Shown one piece after another: positions 46,869-59,450 of a stretch of 64,000 nt of DNA (the stretch's first letter is position 1; every line of letters starts with the position of its first letter). The position numbers and the translations under genes are program-made. Origin of the DNA: Stomorhina lunata (lineage: Eukaryota; Arthropoda; Insecta; Diptera; Rhiniidae); the NCBI GenBank assembly GCA_933228675.1, contig OW121743.1:93745998-93809997 (forward strand), written 5' to 3'. The notes beneath the pieces are model-generated. The model worked only from the letters and a program-made list of their open reading frames with translations, made no database searches and had not been told where the DNA came from.

Positions 46869-49660
46869 ATGTCGCACGATGCGGACTATTTATTTGCTTT
46901 GGAAATGCAAAAGCGCATGAATGCCGAGGCTGGTGAAGGAGACAGTGATATTGAAGAGATCGATTTTAAAAAGCCAGCAACAAATCTTGTGTTTTCAAAA
47001 AAGCCTTTACAAATAAAACGCAGTAATCCACATTCTAATTTAGATGAAGATTTTTTAAATCGTACCCAAAACCTGGTTCATCCCCAGTGGGAGACACTAG
47101 ATCCCACACCAGACATTTTTGCACTGTTTGGCCAATTTGATACAAAATTCTTTCACGGCCGTTTGAAATGTGTTACTTTGGAATGGAGTAAACGAATGTA
47201 TAGTTGTGCTGGAATTTGCTATTCTCGGCGCAATCGTTTTGGAATGGATATAACAATACGCTTAAGCCAGCCTCTGTTGAGCTTAAGACCAAGAAAAGAC
47301 TTGGTGGAGACCATGTTACATGAAATGATTCATGCCTTTTGTTTTGTTATGAATATACGAGAGGGCAATGGCGGCCATGGACCGAATTTTAAGAAGATAA
47401 TGGGTGCCATTAATAAAGTAGCCGGCACAAATATAACCGTCTATCATACCTTTCATGACGAGGTGGAGTTGTACAAGCAACATTGGTGGCGTTGTAATGG
47501 CATTTGTCAGGATCGTTCACCCTTTTATGGATATGTTAAACGTACATCAAATCGTGCTCCGGGACCGAACGATCAGTGGTGGGCCGTCCATTTGCAGAAC
47601 TGTGGAGGTACATTCATGAAAATAAAAGAGCCGGAGAAAAAAACTAAAGGCAGGCCCGCTAAAGATAAAGAAAATGACGGTGGAAAAAAATCTACTGCTG
47701 CAGCTGGAAATGATTTACGTAAGTTCTTTACACCTCAAAATAAGAACACAGTCGTAGCAAAACCGGGTTCAAATTCTACAACATTATCTAATATAAAGGG
47801 GTTAAGTAATTTTAACAATGGCTTTAAAGGTTCGTTTCTTAACACAAAAAATGGTTCAACTTTTTCCGCTTACCTTTCCTGTCTTTCCTTTTAGGGCCCG
47901 TTAAGACTAATGGTGGTGGTACAATGCTATTAAATCCCAAAACAAAATCATCAACTACTACAAATATTAGTAATGTAACAAAACCACCTAATACTTCTGA
48001 TATTGCTAAAGCTTTTCCACCATCATCATATCCAGGCTTATCTACGGATCCTTTTAATATTAGCAAAACGAATATGCCGGCATCCGGTAACTCTAGTAAT
48101 AACTCATCTCGTGGAGCAATTGTACCACCGGGTGGCAACTTGCGAAACGTTATGGGCTTTAGGGATTTAGGAGGTTTAGGATCTGGCAATAGCAACGGTA
48201 ACAGCGGACGAGCTGTATCTGGTGTGAAGTCATCGACTCCCAGTAGAGATGATTGGGGGCGTGGTAGTACGCTGACCTCTTCATCTTTTGGTATAAACAA
48301 TAACTCTACATCCTCTAGTCCCGAAGATGCCGTGGATCGAAAACACTTGAGGGATATATGGTCAAAACGTTTTGGAAATAATGGTGGTGGTAATCAGTCA
48401 GATAAAAATAGCGGATTTGTGAATAAACGAAATAATAATGATAAACCACAAGGTGAGTGTTTAAATATTTGGTTAATTCGTACAATTAAAGTCATTGTTA
48501 AAAATAATAAAGATTATGTCTAAATAGGTAAATTTTTACATTGGGGTAGTTTAATTTAAGTAAATGCGACTTAATTTAACAAAAAAAAAAAAAAAAAAAA
48601 ATACTTTACATAGAAAACTTTGTAGAAAATTTGTGAAAACAAAAAACTTACTTTTAAACAAATTTTTATATCTTTAATTTAAGGTGATTCTAAACGTAGA
48701 CGAGTTTCAACTGAGTCGCGTGATTCTGTAGACATAATCTATGTGGCCGATGAAGTATCTTCCAACAACAAAAAAGATTGGGTTGTTGTGGATGATGACA
48801 TCATGCTTCATGAGGAAACTAACAAAGTGATTACATTATCCTCGGATGAAGATGATGATGGTGACAGTTCTGATTCCGAAAAAATTACAAAACCAAAAAT
48901 TAACAAAAACATGACTTTGGATCAACGGCAAACAATGATTAAAAAGGAAATCATGGATGAGTCCATAAATTTGTGTGATGATGATATAGAGTTAATCGAT
49001 GATGAATATGATGAGAATGTTGGCGACAATTTAGATCTCTCCATTGCCTCAGAACTGGCAGATACTAGTGTTATCGATGAGTTCTTTGGTGAGGATACAT
49101 TGATGACAGAATTTAAAAAGGAAAACGATTGTCAGCCTTCTTCGTCTCGCTATCTGTTTGATGAGCGCAATGACATAATAACCTGCCCCATATGTCTAGA
49201 AAAAATGACTAGATCTGTGCTGGCAGAACACTTGAATGGCTGCACTGGTATATCCGTTAAGATTTTACCACCGAAAAAAGCCATGAAAAAGTTAGCGGCT
49301 ATATCTAAAGAGGCTAGACCTAAAAGACAGTCACGTCCTTCTAGAAAGTCCACTAAAGATATCCTAAGGAGTGCTGGCTATTCCGATGATGTATTACAAC
49401 AAATTGCCTCAGCTAGTAGCATGGATGAGGATGAAGAGGAAATGGAATTTCTAGAAAGAGCTGGCATTAAACGTTCGCCAAATTCTAAAAAATCAATTAA
49501 ATCGAAAAAAGCTGATTTAAATTCTTCTTCTGAAGATGAAAACACTCGTCTATATCGCCAACGTAGTATCTACAAAACGACAAAACAATGTCCTGTTTGT
49601 GCCCAAGAAGTGGAAGCAACTGAAATGAATGATCATCTGGATGAGTGTTTAAGTAAATAA
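46869..49660 (+). CDS. mh: Spartan / maternal haploid DNA-protein-crosslink protease (3 exons, 831 aa)
   Basis: Exons 46869-47829, 47895-48452 and 48684-49660 (introns of 65 and 231 bp, GT-AG) give an 831-residue protein. The SprT metalloprotease domain spans ~70-235, with zinc motif HEMIH at 151-155, a third His at 170 (GGHGP) and a following WWRC...NCGG zinc-ribbon-like part. A basic region and a PIP-like LRKFF come next, then a long Ser/Asn- and acid-rich linker. Two UBZ4-type ubiquitin-binding fingers follow, CPIC...HLNGC (~674-695) and CPVC...HLDEC at the extreme C-terminus (~809-829). Family role: DNA-dependent protease that clears protein crosslinks at replication forks, together with p97 and PCNA; in Drosophila, mh is needed for paternal chromosome integrity. 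It converges with ALG14. Confidence 0.93.
47830..47894 (+). other. 65-bp intron of the Spartan gene, open when retained
   Basis: Donor AAAG|GTTCGT and acceptor TTCCTTTTAG|GG. If not spliced, the reading frame stays open through the intron and stops exactly on its last three bases (TAG at 47892-47894). This would give a 341-residue protease-only product. Confidence 0.75.
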
Positions 49661-50265
49661 GTTATTATTATTCAAACTTGAAGAGGCTTGTAGTTTTTAT
49701 TAAATTTTTATGTATAATTTACTATATTTTTATTTTGTGTTTCTTCTTAACCACTAATATAAATGTTTATGTTGGTTTCTTGTATGTTTAAAAAAATATT
49801 TCTGTTTAATTTTTGTTTCAATAATATTTGGTATCTGTTATAAGAATGTTATTTTTTCTTTAAGAAGATACAAAATCCTAATCTTTACCTGGAATTATAT
49901 TTTATTTTGTAACTTTTATAAATATTTAATAAAATATAAAAAATTAAAAACAAATTATTTTTGCTTTAGCATTAAAAATTTTAAAAATTAGATACTTCCG
50001 AAATATACAGGCATGTCACAAATTTTAATCATTCCGTAGATGGTTTTAGGTTCAATAGATTCAAAAAAATTTGAAATCTGCAAAATTACCACAAATCCGA
50101 TTTGAATTAAAAATTACTAAAGGTACTTGCTGTTCATGTTACATATGCTTAATTGCATTTAGCTGTTTAATCTTGGAGATGATTCGCAAAATTTAATTAG
50201 GACAATCTTATGACGACCAGTGTAACTTGTTTAAAGTTTTAATACAATTTGTTTTTTTTTTTTGT
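49661..50265. other. Convergent 3' region of the Spartan and ALG14 genes
   Basis: About 600 bp holding the 3' untranslated regions of both genes. An AATAAAATA polyadenylation-type signal for the plus-strand gene is visible near 49927. Otherwise AT-rich, nothing coding. Confidence 0.5.
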
Positions 50266-50838
50266 TTACAAAATGTTACCAAAATATTTGATCTTTTTAC
50301 AACCCAAGTACTCAATTTTCGTCAGGGGTTCCCATTGCACAATCATAGCATCCAAATAGGGCAGCAATATGCGTCCCGACATGGATATCTCATTGACACG
50401 ACAAAAACTTTCCACATAAACCAGTTTCGTTTTTGATCTTCTCGCTAGCTTTGAAAGAAAGCCAGCTATACAAAAGGGTACACAGGTGCCGGGACCATTG
50501 CACAATATCAGACGGGGCTTTTCCTTGAAGACCAGCCAAAAACTCCAGAATAGAGCATACAAAAATGTAAAGACTGTCGTAAACCAACTCTGACCCACTT
50601 CTCGGGCTCTCGGGATATATATGAAATCATCTTCATCGACTTTTTGCTTTAACTCATCCATGGTTAATTGAATTTTGTCCTTGGATGTTTTATCTGTGTT
50701 TGCCACAAGAAACTTCATGGGTTTGTAATTGTTGATATCTTTGGTTTTTTGCAATAATCCCTGTAGAATTATACACATCTCCGCTGTATGACCCCCAGAT
50801 CCAAGAATACACCAAACTGGTTCGATATCCATCTTCAT
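50266..50838 (-). CDS. Alg14: ALG14, UDP-GlcNAc transferase membrane subunit
   Basis: Single-exon gene of 190 residues starting at the ATG at 50838; the frame upstream reaches a stop without another ATG. It has the nucleotide-sugar-loop motif GSGGHT at residues 13-18, LCNGPGTCVPFCIAGF (~112-127) and VYVESFCRV (~140-148), all ALG14 hallmarks. A strongly hydrophobic stretch lies at ~85-104. Role: with ALG13 it adds the second N-acetylglucosamine to dolichol-linked oligosaccharide at the cytosolic face of the ER. Unlike the human protein, there is no N-terminal transmembrane anchor before the GSGGHT loop, and no splice acceptor upstream to supply one. It diverges from wuho. Confidence 0.92.
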   Translation of the reverse strand: MKMDIEPVWCILGSGGHTAEMCIILQGLLQKTKDINNYKPMKFLVANTDKTSKDKIQLTMDELKQKVDEDDFIYIPRAREVGQSWFTTVFTFLYALFWSFWLVFKEKPRLILCNGPGTCVPFCIAGFLSKLARRSKTKLVYVESFCRVNEISMSGRILLPYLDAMIVQWEPLTKIEYLGCKKIKYFGNIL

Positions 50839-51044
50839 AAAATGCAAATATTTATTACTTTTTTTAATTTTCGTACTTTTGTTGTTGATAATGAATTATT
50901 TATTTTGTTTTTGTCACAAATTTAGTGTGTCAGTTTAGGGTTAAAATTTGAAACAGCGGCTGATTTGTATATTCTCCATCAGATGGTTGTTAGAGTTGCC
51001 AAGGTTAACAAAATTAAGAGACTGTTTTATTTAGTCTCTTAATT

Positions 51045-51056
51045 TTTATATATATA

Positions 51057-51094
<38 letters not shown>

Positions 51095-51425
51095 GTATTT
51101 TTTCTTCTTTCTTTTAGAAAATTTTCGATACTAAAAATTTGAATAGAAAACTCTTAATTTAAAGATTTTAAATAAAAATTTTGGTAAAAGTTTTTTTTTC
51201 ATATATGTATATTTGTTCTTTAAAAATTTTTCATCTACAAATTTTCGGTCAAATTTTTATATTTGTATACAAATTTTTGGTAACACATTTTTTCATATAA
51301 AGTTTAAAATAATTTTTTTTTTTAATATAGATATTTTCGGAATTTAACATATTCTTTTTATATAAATATAATTGTTAAAAAAAATTTGAATAAAAATATA
51401 AAATTTTACAAAAAATAATATTAAA
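51045..51425. repeat. Direct repeat copy 1, led by a TA microsatellite
   Basis: (TA)n at about 51048-51091 is followed by TCAGTATTTTTTCTTCTTTC... to TAATATTAAAAC (about 51425). It is repeated nearly exactly at 51750-52134. A/T-rich; GAAAATTTTCGATA-type blocks occur inside. Confidence 0.88.
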
Positions 51426-51749
51426 ACGACACTTAAAAGGGGGAGGAGTTAGCAACGCTATGAATACCCATATTATTTTGATGAGCGACGTGAATGCCCA
51501 TACTAAGATAATACGCTTAATTGCAATTTTCGGTTTTACTTGGCTTGGATTAAATTTCATTCTGCACTAAATATTTCTGCATTGCGTTGGGAAATTTTGT
51601 AAAATTTAATAATGATTAATCAGCTATTATTTTACCTCAAATTTTAATTTTAAGTAATTTTATGAAATAAATTCATTCTATGTCGAATCACCTAATTGTT
51701 TAGTTCATTTTTTCGGAGGTTCATAGAACCTAAATCAACAAAACTAACT

Positions 51750-51753
51750 TATA

Positions 51754-51801
<48 letters not shown>

Positions 51802-52134
51802 CAGTATTTTTTCTTCTTTCTTTTAGAAAATTTTCGATACTAAAAATTTGAATAGAAAACTCTTAATTTAAAGATTTTAAATAAAAATTTTGGTAAAAGT
51901 TTTTTTTCATATATGTATATTTGTTCTTTAAAAATTTTTCATCTACAAATTTTCGGTCAAATTTTTATATTTGTATACAAATTTTTGGTAACACATTTTT
52001 TCATATAAAGTTTAAAATATTTTTTTTTTTAATATAGATATTTTCGGAATTTAACATATTCTTTTTTATAAATATAATTGTTAAAAAAAAAATTAAATAA
52101 AAATATAAAATTTTACAAAAAATAATATTAAAAC
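51750..52134. repeat. Direct repeat copy 2, led by a TA microsatellite
   Basis: Same sequence as 51045-51425, separated by ~320 bp of single-copy DNA. Differences are mainly in homopolymer length and in the number of TA repeats. Confidence 0.88.
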
Positions 52135-52536
52135 AATTTGTTTTATCTTTTGACATTTATTTAAAAAAAAAAAGTTAAAATATGTAACTCAGGATATAGT
52201 TTTCAGCTGCTAAGACACGGACTGACACTTACATCTGAAAAGAACATAATAAATTTAGAAAATGTTACACGTTTTTTTTTTAAAGGATCACGAAAATTTA
52301 TACAATGTTTCAATGTTGAAAAGTCATATGCAAATGTCGGTAAGTCTGTGGCCACCTTTATTAGACAATTAAATCCCTTATAACTTCTGGCAACTCTTTC
52401 TTAACAGCGGTTGATTGAACCATTCTTTGACATGTAAACATAAATAGCACTCTCACAATATTAATAACGTGGGATTTGAATATTTATGACAACTTTCTAC
52501 TGTTTACATCAATTATTTGTTAAAATTTCACTAAAT

Positions 52537-53673
52537 ATGAGTACAATATTTTCTTCTGACCCAGAATTAGTCATCGCTCTTAGTAAACGTATAATATTTG
52601 TAAATCCAAATGATTTACAAATATTCAAAGAGATTCTTTTACCGGAAGATTTAACGAAATGTGACATTAAAATAACAAATCATACAAGCAATGATGGCGA
52701 GCCACAGGAGGAGGATTCCAAACAGCAACAGAATTTTGGTAAAGAACAGCCTTTAATTCAACATGTTAAATTGTCACCAAATCATCAGCTGGTGGCCGTA
52801 ACAACTGCTGGACAGAAAGCCTTGTTACTGTACACTTTAAGGCCAGAACATGGCAAACTGGTATCGATAAGAACACTGGCTAGAGCTTCATCGGCACTGG
52901 CATTTAGCAGCGATTCGAAACGTTTATTGGTCACGGACAAAACGGGGGATTGTTATGAATACAACTGTGAGGAATTTGAAGCAGTTCCTAAATTGCTATT
53001 AGGTCACTTGAGTATTGTTTATGATATTTTATGGTCCAAAGATGAAAAGTTTATCATTACATGTGACAGAGATGATAAAATACGAGTCACAAACTATCCA
53101 GAGACTTATGATGTTCATAGTTATTGTTTGGGTCATAAAGAATTTGTCTCGGGTTTGGAACTATTGAATGAAAATGTTCTTATCTCGATTTCGGGAGACA
53201 AAACATTACGGCTTTGGGATTTTAAAGAAGGCAAAGAACTTAAGAGCATACAGTTACCAGCACCTGGTATAAAATTCGCTTTAAGGTCTTTAGAAAGCAA
53301 AAAATATGAAATTTCGGTCTTGCTGCATCAACCCAATGAATGTGTGGCTACTTATCAACTGGCGCAAACTAATGATGAACAATGGGAATTTTCTGCTCCC
53401 GAGTTAATAAGTTTCGGCGATATGATTTGCTGCAATTTATGCTATGCTCAGGATAGATTGTATGTGACTGGAATAGTAAATGACCACTTCGTTATAAAAG
53501 TAAGTGCACACCGTGCGGACACTCCCTTAAATTGGTTGCAAATGGTTGAGGAACAATTTAAAGAATACACTTGGACACCAGAGGATATTTCAGTGTGGTT
53601 CAAAAAGAAATTTGATAATGTTACCGAGTATTTGGAACGTAAAAAGCGTCGCATCGAAGAGAAACAAAAATAA
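52537..53673 (+). CDS. wuho: tRNA (guanine-N7) methyltransferase WD subunit (wuho/WDR4)
   Basis: Single exon. An in-frame ATG exists at 52486, but the family-like start MSTIFSSDPELVIAL is the second ATG (52537), giving 378 residues. WD40 repeats are seen, for example GHLSIVYDILWSKDEKFIIT with DRDDKIRV, and GHKEFVSGLELL with ISGDKTLRLWDF. The C-terminal EEQFKEYTWTPEDISVWFKK (then a basic tail KKRRIEEKQK) is the WDR4 signature. Known role: non-catalytic partner of METTL1/Trm8 in m7G46 methylation of tRNA. In Drosophila, wuho also acts in germline stem-cell homeostasis. It converges with Rpt4, the stop codons being ~170 bp apart. An AATAAA lies at ~53758. Confidence 0.93.
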   Translation: MSTIFSSDPELVIALSKRIIFVNPNDLQIFKEILLPEDLTKCDIKITNHTSNDGEPQEEDSKQQQNFGKEQPLIQHVKLSPNHQLVAVTTAGQKALLLYTLRPEHGKLVSIRTLARASSALAFSSDSKRLLVTDKTGDCYEYNCEEFEAVPKLLLGHLSIVYDILWSKDEKFIITCDRDDKIRVTNYPETYDVHSYCLGHKEFVSGLELLNENVLISISGDKTLRLWDFKEGKELKSIQLPAPGIKFALRSLESKKYEISVLLHQPNECVATYQLAQTNDEQWEFSAPELISFGDMICCNLCYAQDRLYVTGIVNDHFVIKVSAHRADTPLNWLQMVEEQFKEYTWTPEDISVWFKKKFDNVTEYLERKKRRIEEKQK

Positions 53674-53843
53674 ATGATCATAAATAAGTCCAATCACCAA
53701 CTTTTTCATATTGTCCTGGGATTAAGATTTGAATCTTGATAGTTTATACTAAAAGGAAATAAAACAAGCTTTTATATTAATAATAATTTTGTATTGTTTT
53801 GTAAATGACGTTTTAATGTATTTAATAAAGATGATTATTATTA

Positions 53844-55362
<1,519 letters not shown>

Positions 55363-55973
55363 TTTATTGGACTGTTTTATTTATTTATTGAATAAATTTA
55401 TTTATTTATTAAACAGATTAAAAATCTTTTTCAGTTTTTATTTTCGTCGACTCCGTGAATTTGCAAAATTTGTCTTGTCAAAACTGCTTCTTCTTGAGAA
55501 AACAAAAAATGCCGCTGTCATCGATTTCATAGGAAGTGTTTGGAAAACAAAAGAAGACAAACAAAACGGCAGAATTCTTGAGAATTTTTCGTTTTTGTTT
55601 TCTGTGGAGAAAATCTTTCGCAAAACAAATCATATAACAAATAACAACAACAATGTTTATTACTACCAAAATAAGGTTTTTGGCAAAACAAAAAAGGTTT
55701 CCAAGGTATTTTTTTATTGCATTACTAAATATGAGCGAAATAGGTGGAGTAAAATCATGAGTGAAGTTTCTATTATTTGGCTACGTTTTTAACAACAGCT
55801 GATTTTTGCCTTTCATCTTGTGGATTTTATGTTATGCAATCTTGACAGCTCTGTCGGAAAAATATCGTGTGGAATATATTAATTTATTTCAGTTTTTTTA
55901 TTCAACCAGTTGGGTTGGACTTTGTTTTAGTTAGATTTCTAGAAGGAGAATTTTCCACGACTATAAAATCAAG
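55363..55973. promoter_or_regulatory. Shared divergent upstream region of Rpt4 and the thiolase gene
   Basis: 611 bp between the two start codons, so promoters of both housekeeping genes must lie here. No clear TATA box. A 148-codon plus frame (55346-55792) overlaps the start of Rpt4 on the opposite strand and shows no family features; it is not called as a gene. Confidence 0.5.
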
Positions 55974-57212
55974 ATGTCTGCATTTTTGAAGGCTTCCAGA
56001 TTAATGGGTTCAGTAGGACAAACCCGTTTCTTTAGCTCAAAAATAAATGAAGTGGTAATCGTATCCGCTGCCCGTACACCCATGGGCAGTTTCCAATCCC
56101 AATTGGCTCCACTATCTGCCACACAACTCGGTGCTGTGGCCATTGAAGCAGCTGTACAAAGGGCTGGCATTAGCAAGGAAGACGTGCAGGAAGTCTATAT
56201 GGGCAATGTAGTGTCCGCTGGTTTGGGTCAAGCTCCTGCTCGTCAAGCTGCCATTTTTGCCGGTTTGCCCAAGAATGTTTGTTGCACAACCGTTAATAAG
56301 GTATGTTCGTCAGGCATGAAATCCGTAATGATTGCTAGTCAGTCTTTGATGTTGGGTCAAGCTGATATCGCCGTGGCGGGTGGTATGGAATCCATGTCAA
56401 ATGTTCCTTACTACTTGAAACGTGGTCAAACTCCATATGGCGGTGTTAACCTTGTTGATGGTATTGTTTTTGATGGCTTATGGGATGTATATAATAAATT
56501 CCACATGGGCAACTGTGCTGAGAATACAGCCAAAAAAATGGGTATTTCGCGTCAAGAACAAGATGATTTTGCTATTAACTCCTACAAACGTTCTGCCAAG
56601 GCCTGGTCTGATAAAGTTTTCGCTGCTGAAATTGCTCCCGTAACCATTCAACAAAAACGCAAAGCTGATATCATTGTGTCTGAAGATGAAGAATACAAAC
56701 GTGTTAATTTCGATAAGTTTGGTAATCTCTCCACAGTTTTCCAAAAAGAAAATGGTACAGTAACAGCCGGCAATGCTTCCACCTTAAACGATGGTGGTTC
56801 TGCCTTAGTTTTGATGACCGCTGACAAGGCCGCCCAAATGAACTTAAAGCCTTTGGCACGTGTTGTTGCCTTCCAAGATGCTGAAACCGATCCCATTGAT
56901 TTCCCTATTGCTCCCTCTTTTGCTGTACCCAAATTGTTGGCAAAGGCCGGTATCAAAAAGGAAGATGTTGCCATGTGGGAAATTAATGAAGCCTTCTCTT
57001 TGGTTGTAGTAGCCAATATGCGCAAAATGGATGTTGATCCTAGCAAAGTTAATGTACATGGAGGTGCTGTCTCCCTCGGTCATCCTATTGGTATGTCAGG
57101 TGCCCGTTTGATTACTCACTTGTCTCATGCCCTTAAGAGTGGTGAATATGGTTGTGCTTCCATTTGTAATGGTGGTGGCGGTGCCTCCTCCATTTTGGTC
57201 CAAAAATTATAA
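55974..57212 (+). CDS. Mitochondrial acetyl-CoA acetyltransferase (ACAT1-type thiolase)
   Basis: Single exon, 412 residues. It reversibly condenses two acetyl-CoA to acetoacetyl-CoA (ketone-body and isoleucine metabolism). The N-terminus [20 protein letters not shown] is basic, Ser-rich and amphipathic, as in a mitochondrial presequence. Thiolase hallmarks: nucleophilic Cys111 in [15 protein letters not shown], catalytic His370 in [16 protein letters not shown], and Cys398 in [13 protein letters not shown]. Length and order of motifs are normal for ACAT1. The local GC content is higher than in neighbouring DNA. It corresponds to Drosophila CG10932 (recollection). It diverges from Rpt4; downstream lies minisatellite array 6. 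Confidence 0.94.
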   Translation: MSAFLKASRLMGSVGQTRFFSSKINEVVIVSAARTPMGSFQSQLAPLSATQLGAVAIEAAVQRAGISKEDVQEVYMGNVVSAGLGQAPARQAAIFAGLPKNVCCTTVNKVCSSGMKSVMIASQSLMLGQADIAVAGGMESMSNVPYYLKRGQTPYGGVNLVDGIVFDGLWDVYNKFHMGNCAENTAKKMGISRQEQDDFAINSYKRSAKAWSDKVFAAEIAPVTIQQKRKADIIVSEDEEYKRVNFDKFGNLSTVFQKENGTVTAGNASTLNDGGSALVLMTADKAAQMNLKPLARVVAFQDAETDPIDFPIAPSFAVPKLLAKAGIKKEDVAMWEINEAFSLVVVANMRKMDVDPSKVNVHGGAVSLGHPIGMSGARLITHLSHALKSGEYGCASICNGGGGASSILVQKL

Positions 57213-57714
57213 ATTTAAGAACATTTTTGTTTAAAATATAATTAAGTCCAAAACTTTTAAAAGTGCCTTTAAAGTTTATACCAGACTTGCATTTAAAAAT
57301 TTATATTTTTTTTAAGAAATTTGTTTAATAATTATGTAATCTTCTAAAGCGTTTAACATTTATTTAAATAAATTTTATTTTTTATCTATATACCTATATA
57401 AAATTAAAACATTTTGTTGTTTTTAAAAATGTTTCCAACATTTTGATAAATATTTTTGCAATTCATTATTTTTGTTTTTGAAATATGCAGATTAGTTTGT
57501 ACTAGATAAACAAGATTTTGCCACGGGTGTGCTTTTTATTTAAATATATTTTCATAATTGTTATATTCTGTTGATAAGGGGCTCGTTTTTTTCAAAGTTG
57601 TATTGATATGAAAGGCCATTGCATTTTACTATCAACAAATCAAAAGTAAGTTTTTTATGGAAACTTTTCACATAGAAAAAGCTTTCTTTAAAAAAATTGT
57701 CTCTAGTAAAATTT
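57213..57714. other. 3' region of the thiolase gene
   Basis: AT-rich, with AATAAA-type signals near 57367. No other feature recognised before the minisatellite. Confidence 0.45.
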
Positions 57715-59165
57715 GTACAGCAAAAAATTTTCTATGGAAAAATTTTTATAACAAAAAATTTTCTATAGAAAAATTTGTATAAGGAAAATTTTCTATAATA
57801 AAAATTTGTATAACGAAAAATTTTCTGTACAAAAGATTTTCTATAAATAATTTTTTTGCAACAAAAAAATTTTGAATCGAAAAATTTTTTGTAGCGAAAA
57901 ATTTTCTACAGAAAAATTTTTATATCGAAAAATTTTCTATAGAAAAATTTTCTATAGGAAAATTTTTATAACGGAAAATTTTTATAACGAAAAATTTTCT
58001 ATAGAAACATTTTTATAACGAAAAATTTTCTATAGAGAAATTTTTATAACGAAAAATTTTCTATAGAGAAATTTTTATAACGAAAAATTTTCTATAGAGA
58101 AATTTTTATAACGAAAAATTTTCTATAGAGACATTTTTATAACGAAAAATTTTCTATAGAGAAATTTTTATAACGAAAAATTTTCTATAGAATGATTTTT
58201 ATAACGAAAAATTTTCTATAGAAAAATTTTTATAATGAAAAATTTTCTATACAAAAATTTTTATAACGAAAAATTTTCTATATAAAAATTTTTATAACGA
58301 AATATTTTCTATAGAAAAATTTTTATAATGAAAAATTTTCTATAGAAAAATTTTTATAACGAAAAATTTTCTATAGAAAAATTTTTATAAAGAAAATTTT
58401 CTATAGAATGATTTTTTTAACGAAAAATTTTCTATAGAAAAATTTTTGTAACGAAAAATTTTTATAGCGAAAAATTTTCTATAGAAAAATTTTTATAACG
58501 AAAAATTTTCTATAGAAAAATTTTTATAAAGAAAATTTTCTATAGAATGATTTTTATAACGAAAAATTTTCTATAGAAAAATTTTTATAATGAAAAATTT
58601 TCGATAGGAAAATTTTTATAACGAAAAATTTTCTACAGAAACTTTTTTATAACGAAAAATTTTCTACAGAAACTTTTTTATATCGAAAAATTTTCTATGG
58701 AAAAATTTTTATAATGAAAAATTTTCTATAGGAAAATTTTTATAACGGAAAATTTTTATAACAAAAAATTTTCTATAGAAACATTTTTATAACGAAAAAT
58801 TTTCTATAGAAAAATTTTTATAACGAAAAATTTTCTATAGAAAAATTTTTATAACGAAAAATTTTCTATAGAAAAATTTTTATAACGAAAAATTTTCTAT
58901 AGAAAAATTTTTATAACTAAAAATTTTCTATAGAAAAATTCTTATAGCTAAAAATTTTCTATAGAAAAATTCTTAAAACGAAAAATTTTCTATAGAAAAA
59001 TTTTTATAACTAAAAATTTTTCGTTATTTTAATAACGAAAAATTTTCTATATTTCTATAAAAAATTTTCTATTTAAAAATATAACGAAAAATTTTCTATT
59101 AAAAAGTTTTATATAGAAAAATTTTCATTTGAAAAATTAAAAAAAAAAAATTTTATAACAAAAAA
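57715..59165. repeat. Minisatellite array 6 (31-bp unit)
   Basis: Tandem array whose 31-bp unit is ATAACGAAAAATTTTC followed by TATAGAAAAATTTTT; about 45 copies, well conserved between 57950 and 58980. It has one CpG per unit. The two halves share the GAAAAATTTT core, so the unit is a 15/16-bp dimer. It lies between the thiolase 3' end and the ionotropic receptor 3' end. A degenerate tail extends to ~59330. Confidence 0.93.
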
Positions 59166-59450
59166 TTTTCTATCAAAAATTTTTAATATCAAACAAATTT
59201 TTCCATAGAAAAATTCTTTCTAATTAATTTTGATATCAAAAAATTTTATACGAAATTTTTATCGAATCGGAAGTTTTTATACCAAAAAATTCCAAAACAA
59301 AATTTAAATATCGAAAATTCAAAAAGTATAGCATACCTTTAGGCGCTACATAAATAATTTAAATTAAAACTTAATTCAAAAACGGGCAAGAAGCTATTGC
59401 TAAATTTTATTAAAGTAACAATTAGTTGAAATATATATTATGATTTTTTC

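Larger units (their letters stand above)
50839..52536. other. Intergenic region between divergent ALG14 and wuho
   Basis: Holds two TA microsatellites, each followed by the same ~340-bp sequence (separate entries), and presumably both promoters. The 61-codon minus frame at 51375-51560 has no recognised features. Confidence 0.5.

Noticed and set aside
47839..48300. 153-codon minus-strand frame
   Set aside because: Antisense shadow of the Ser/Asn/Gly-rich exon 2 of the Spartan gene.
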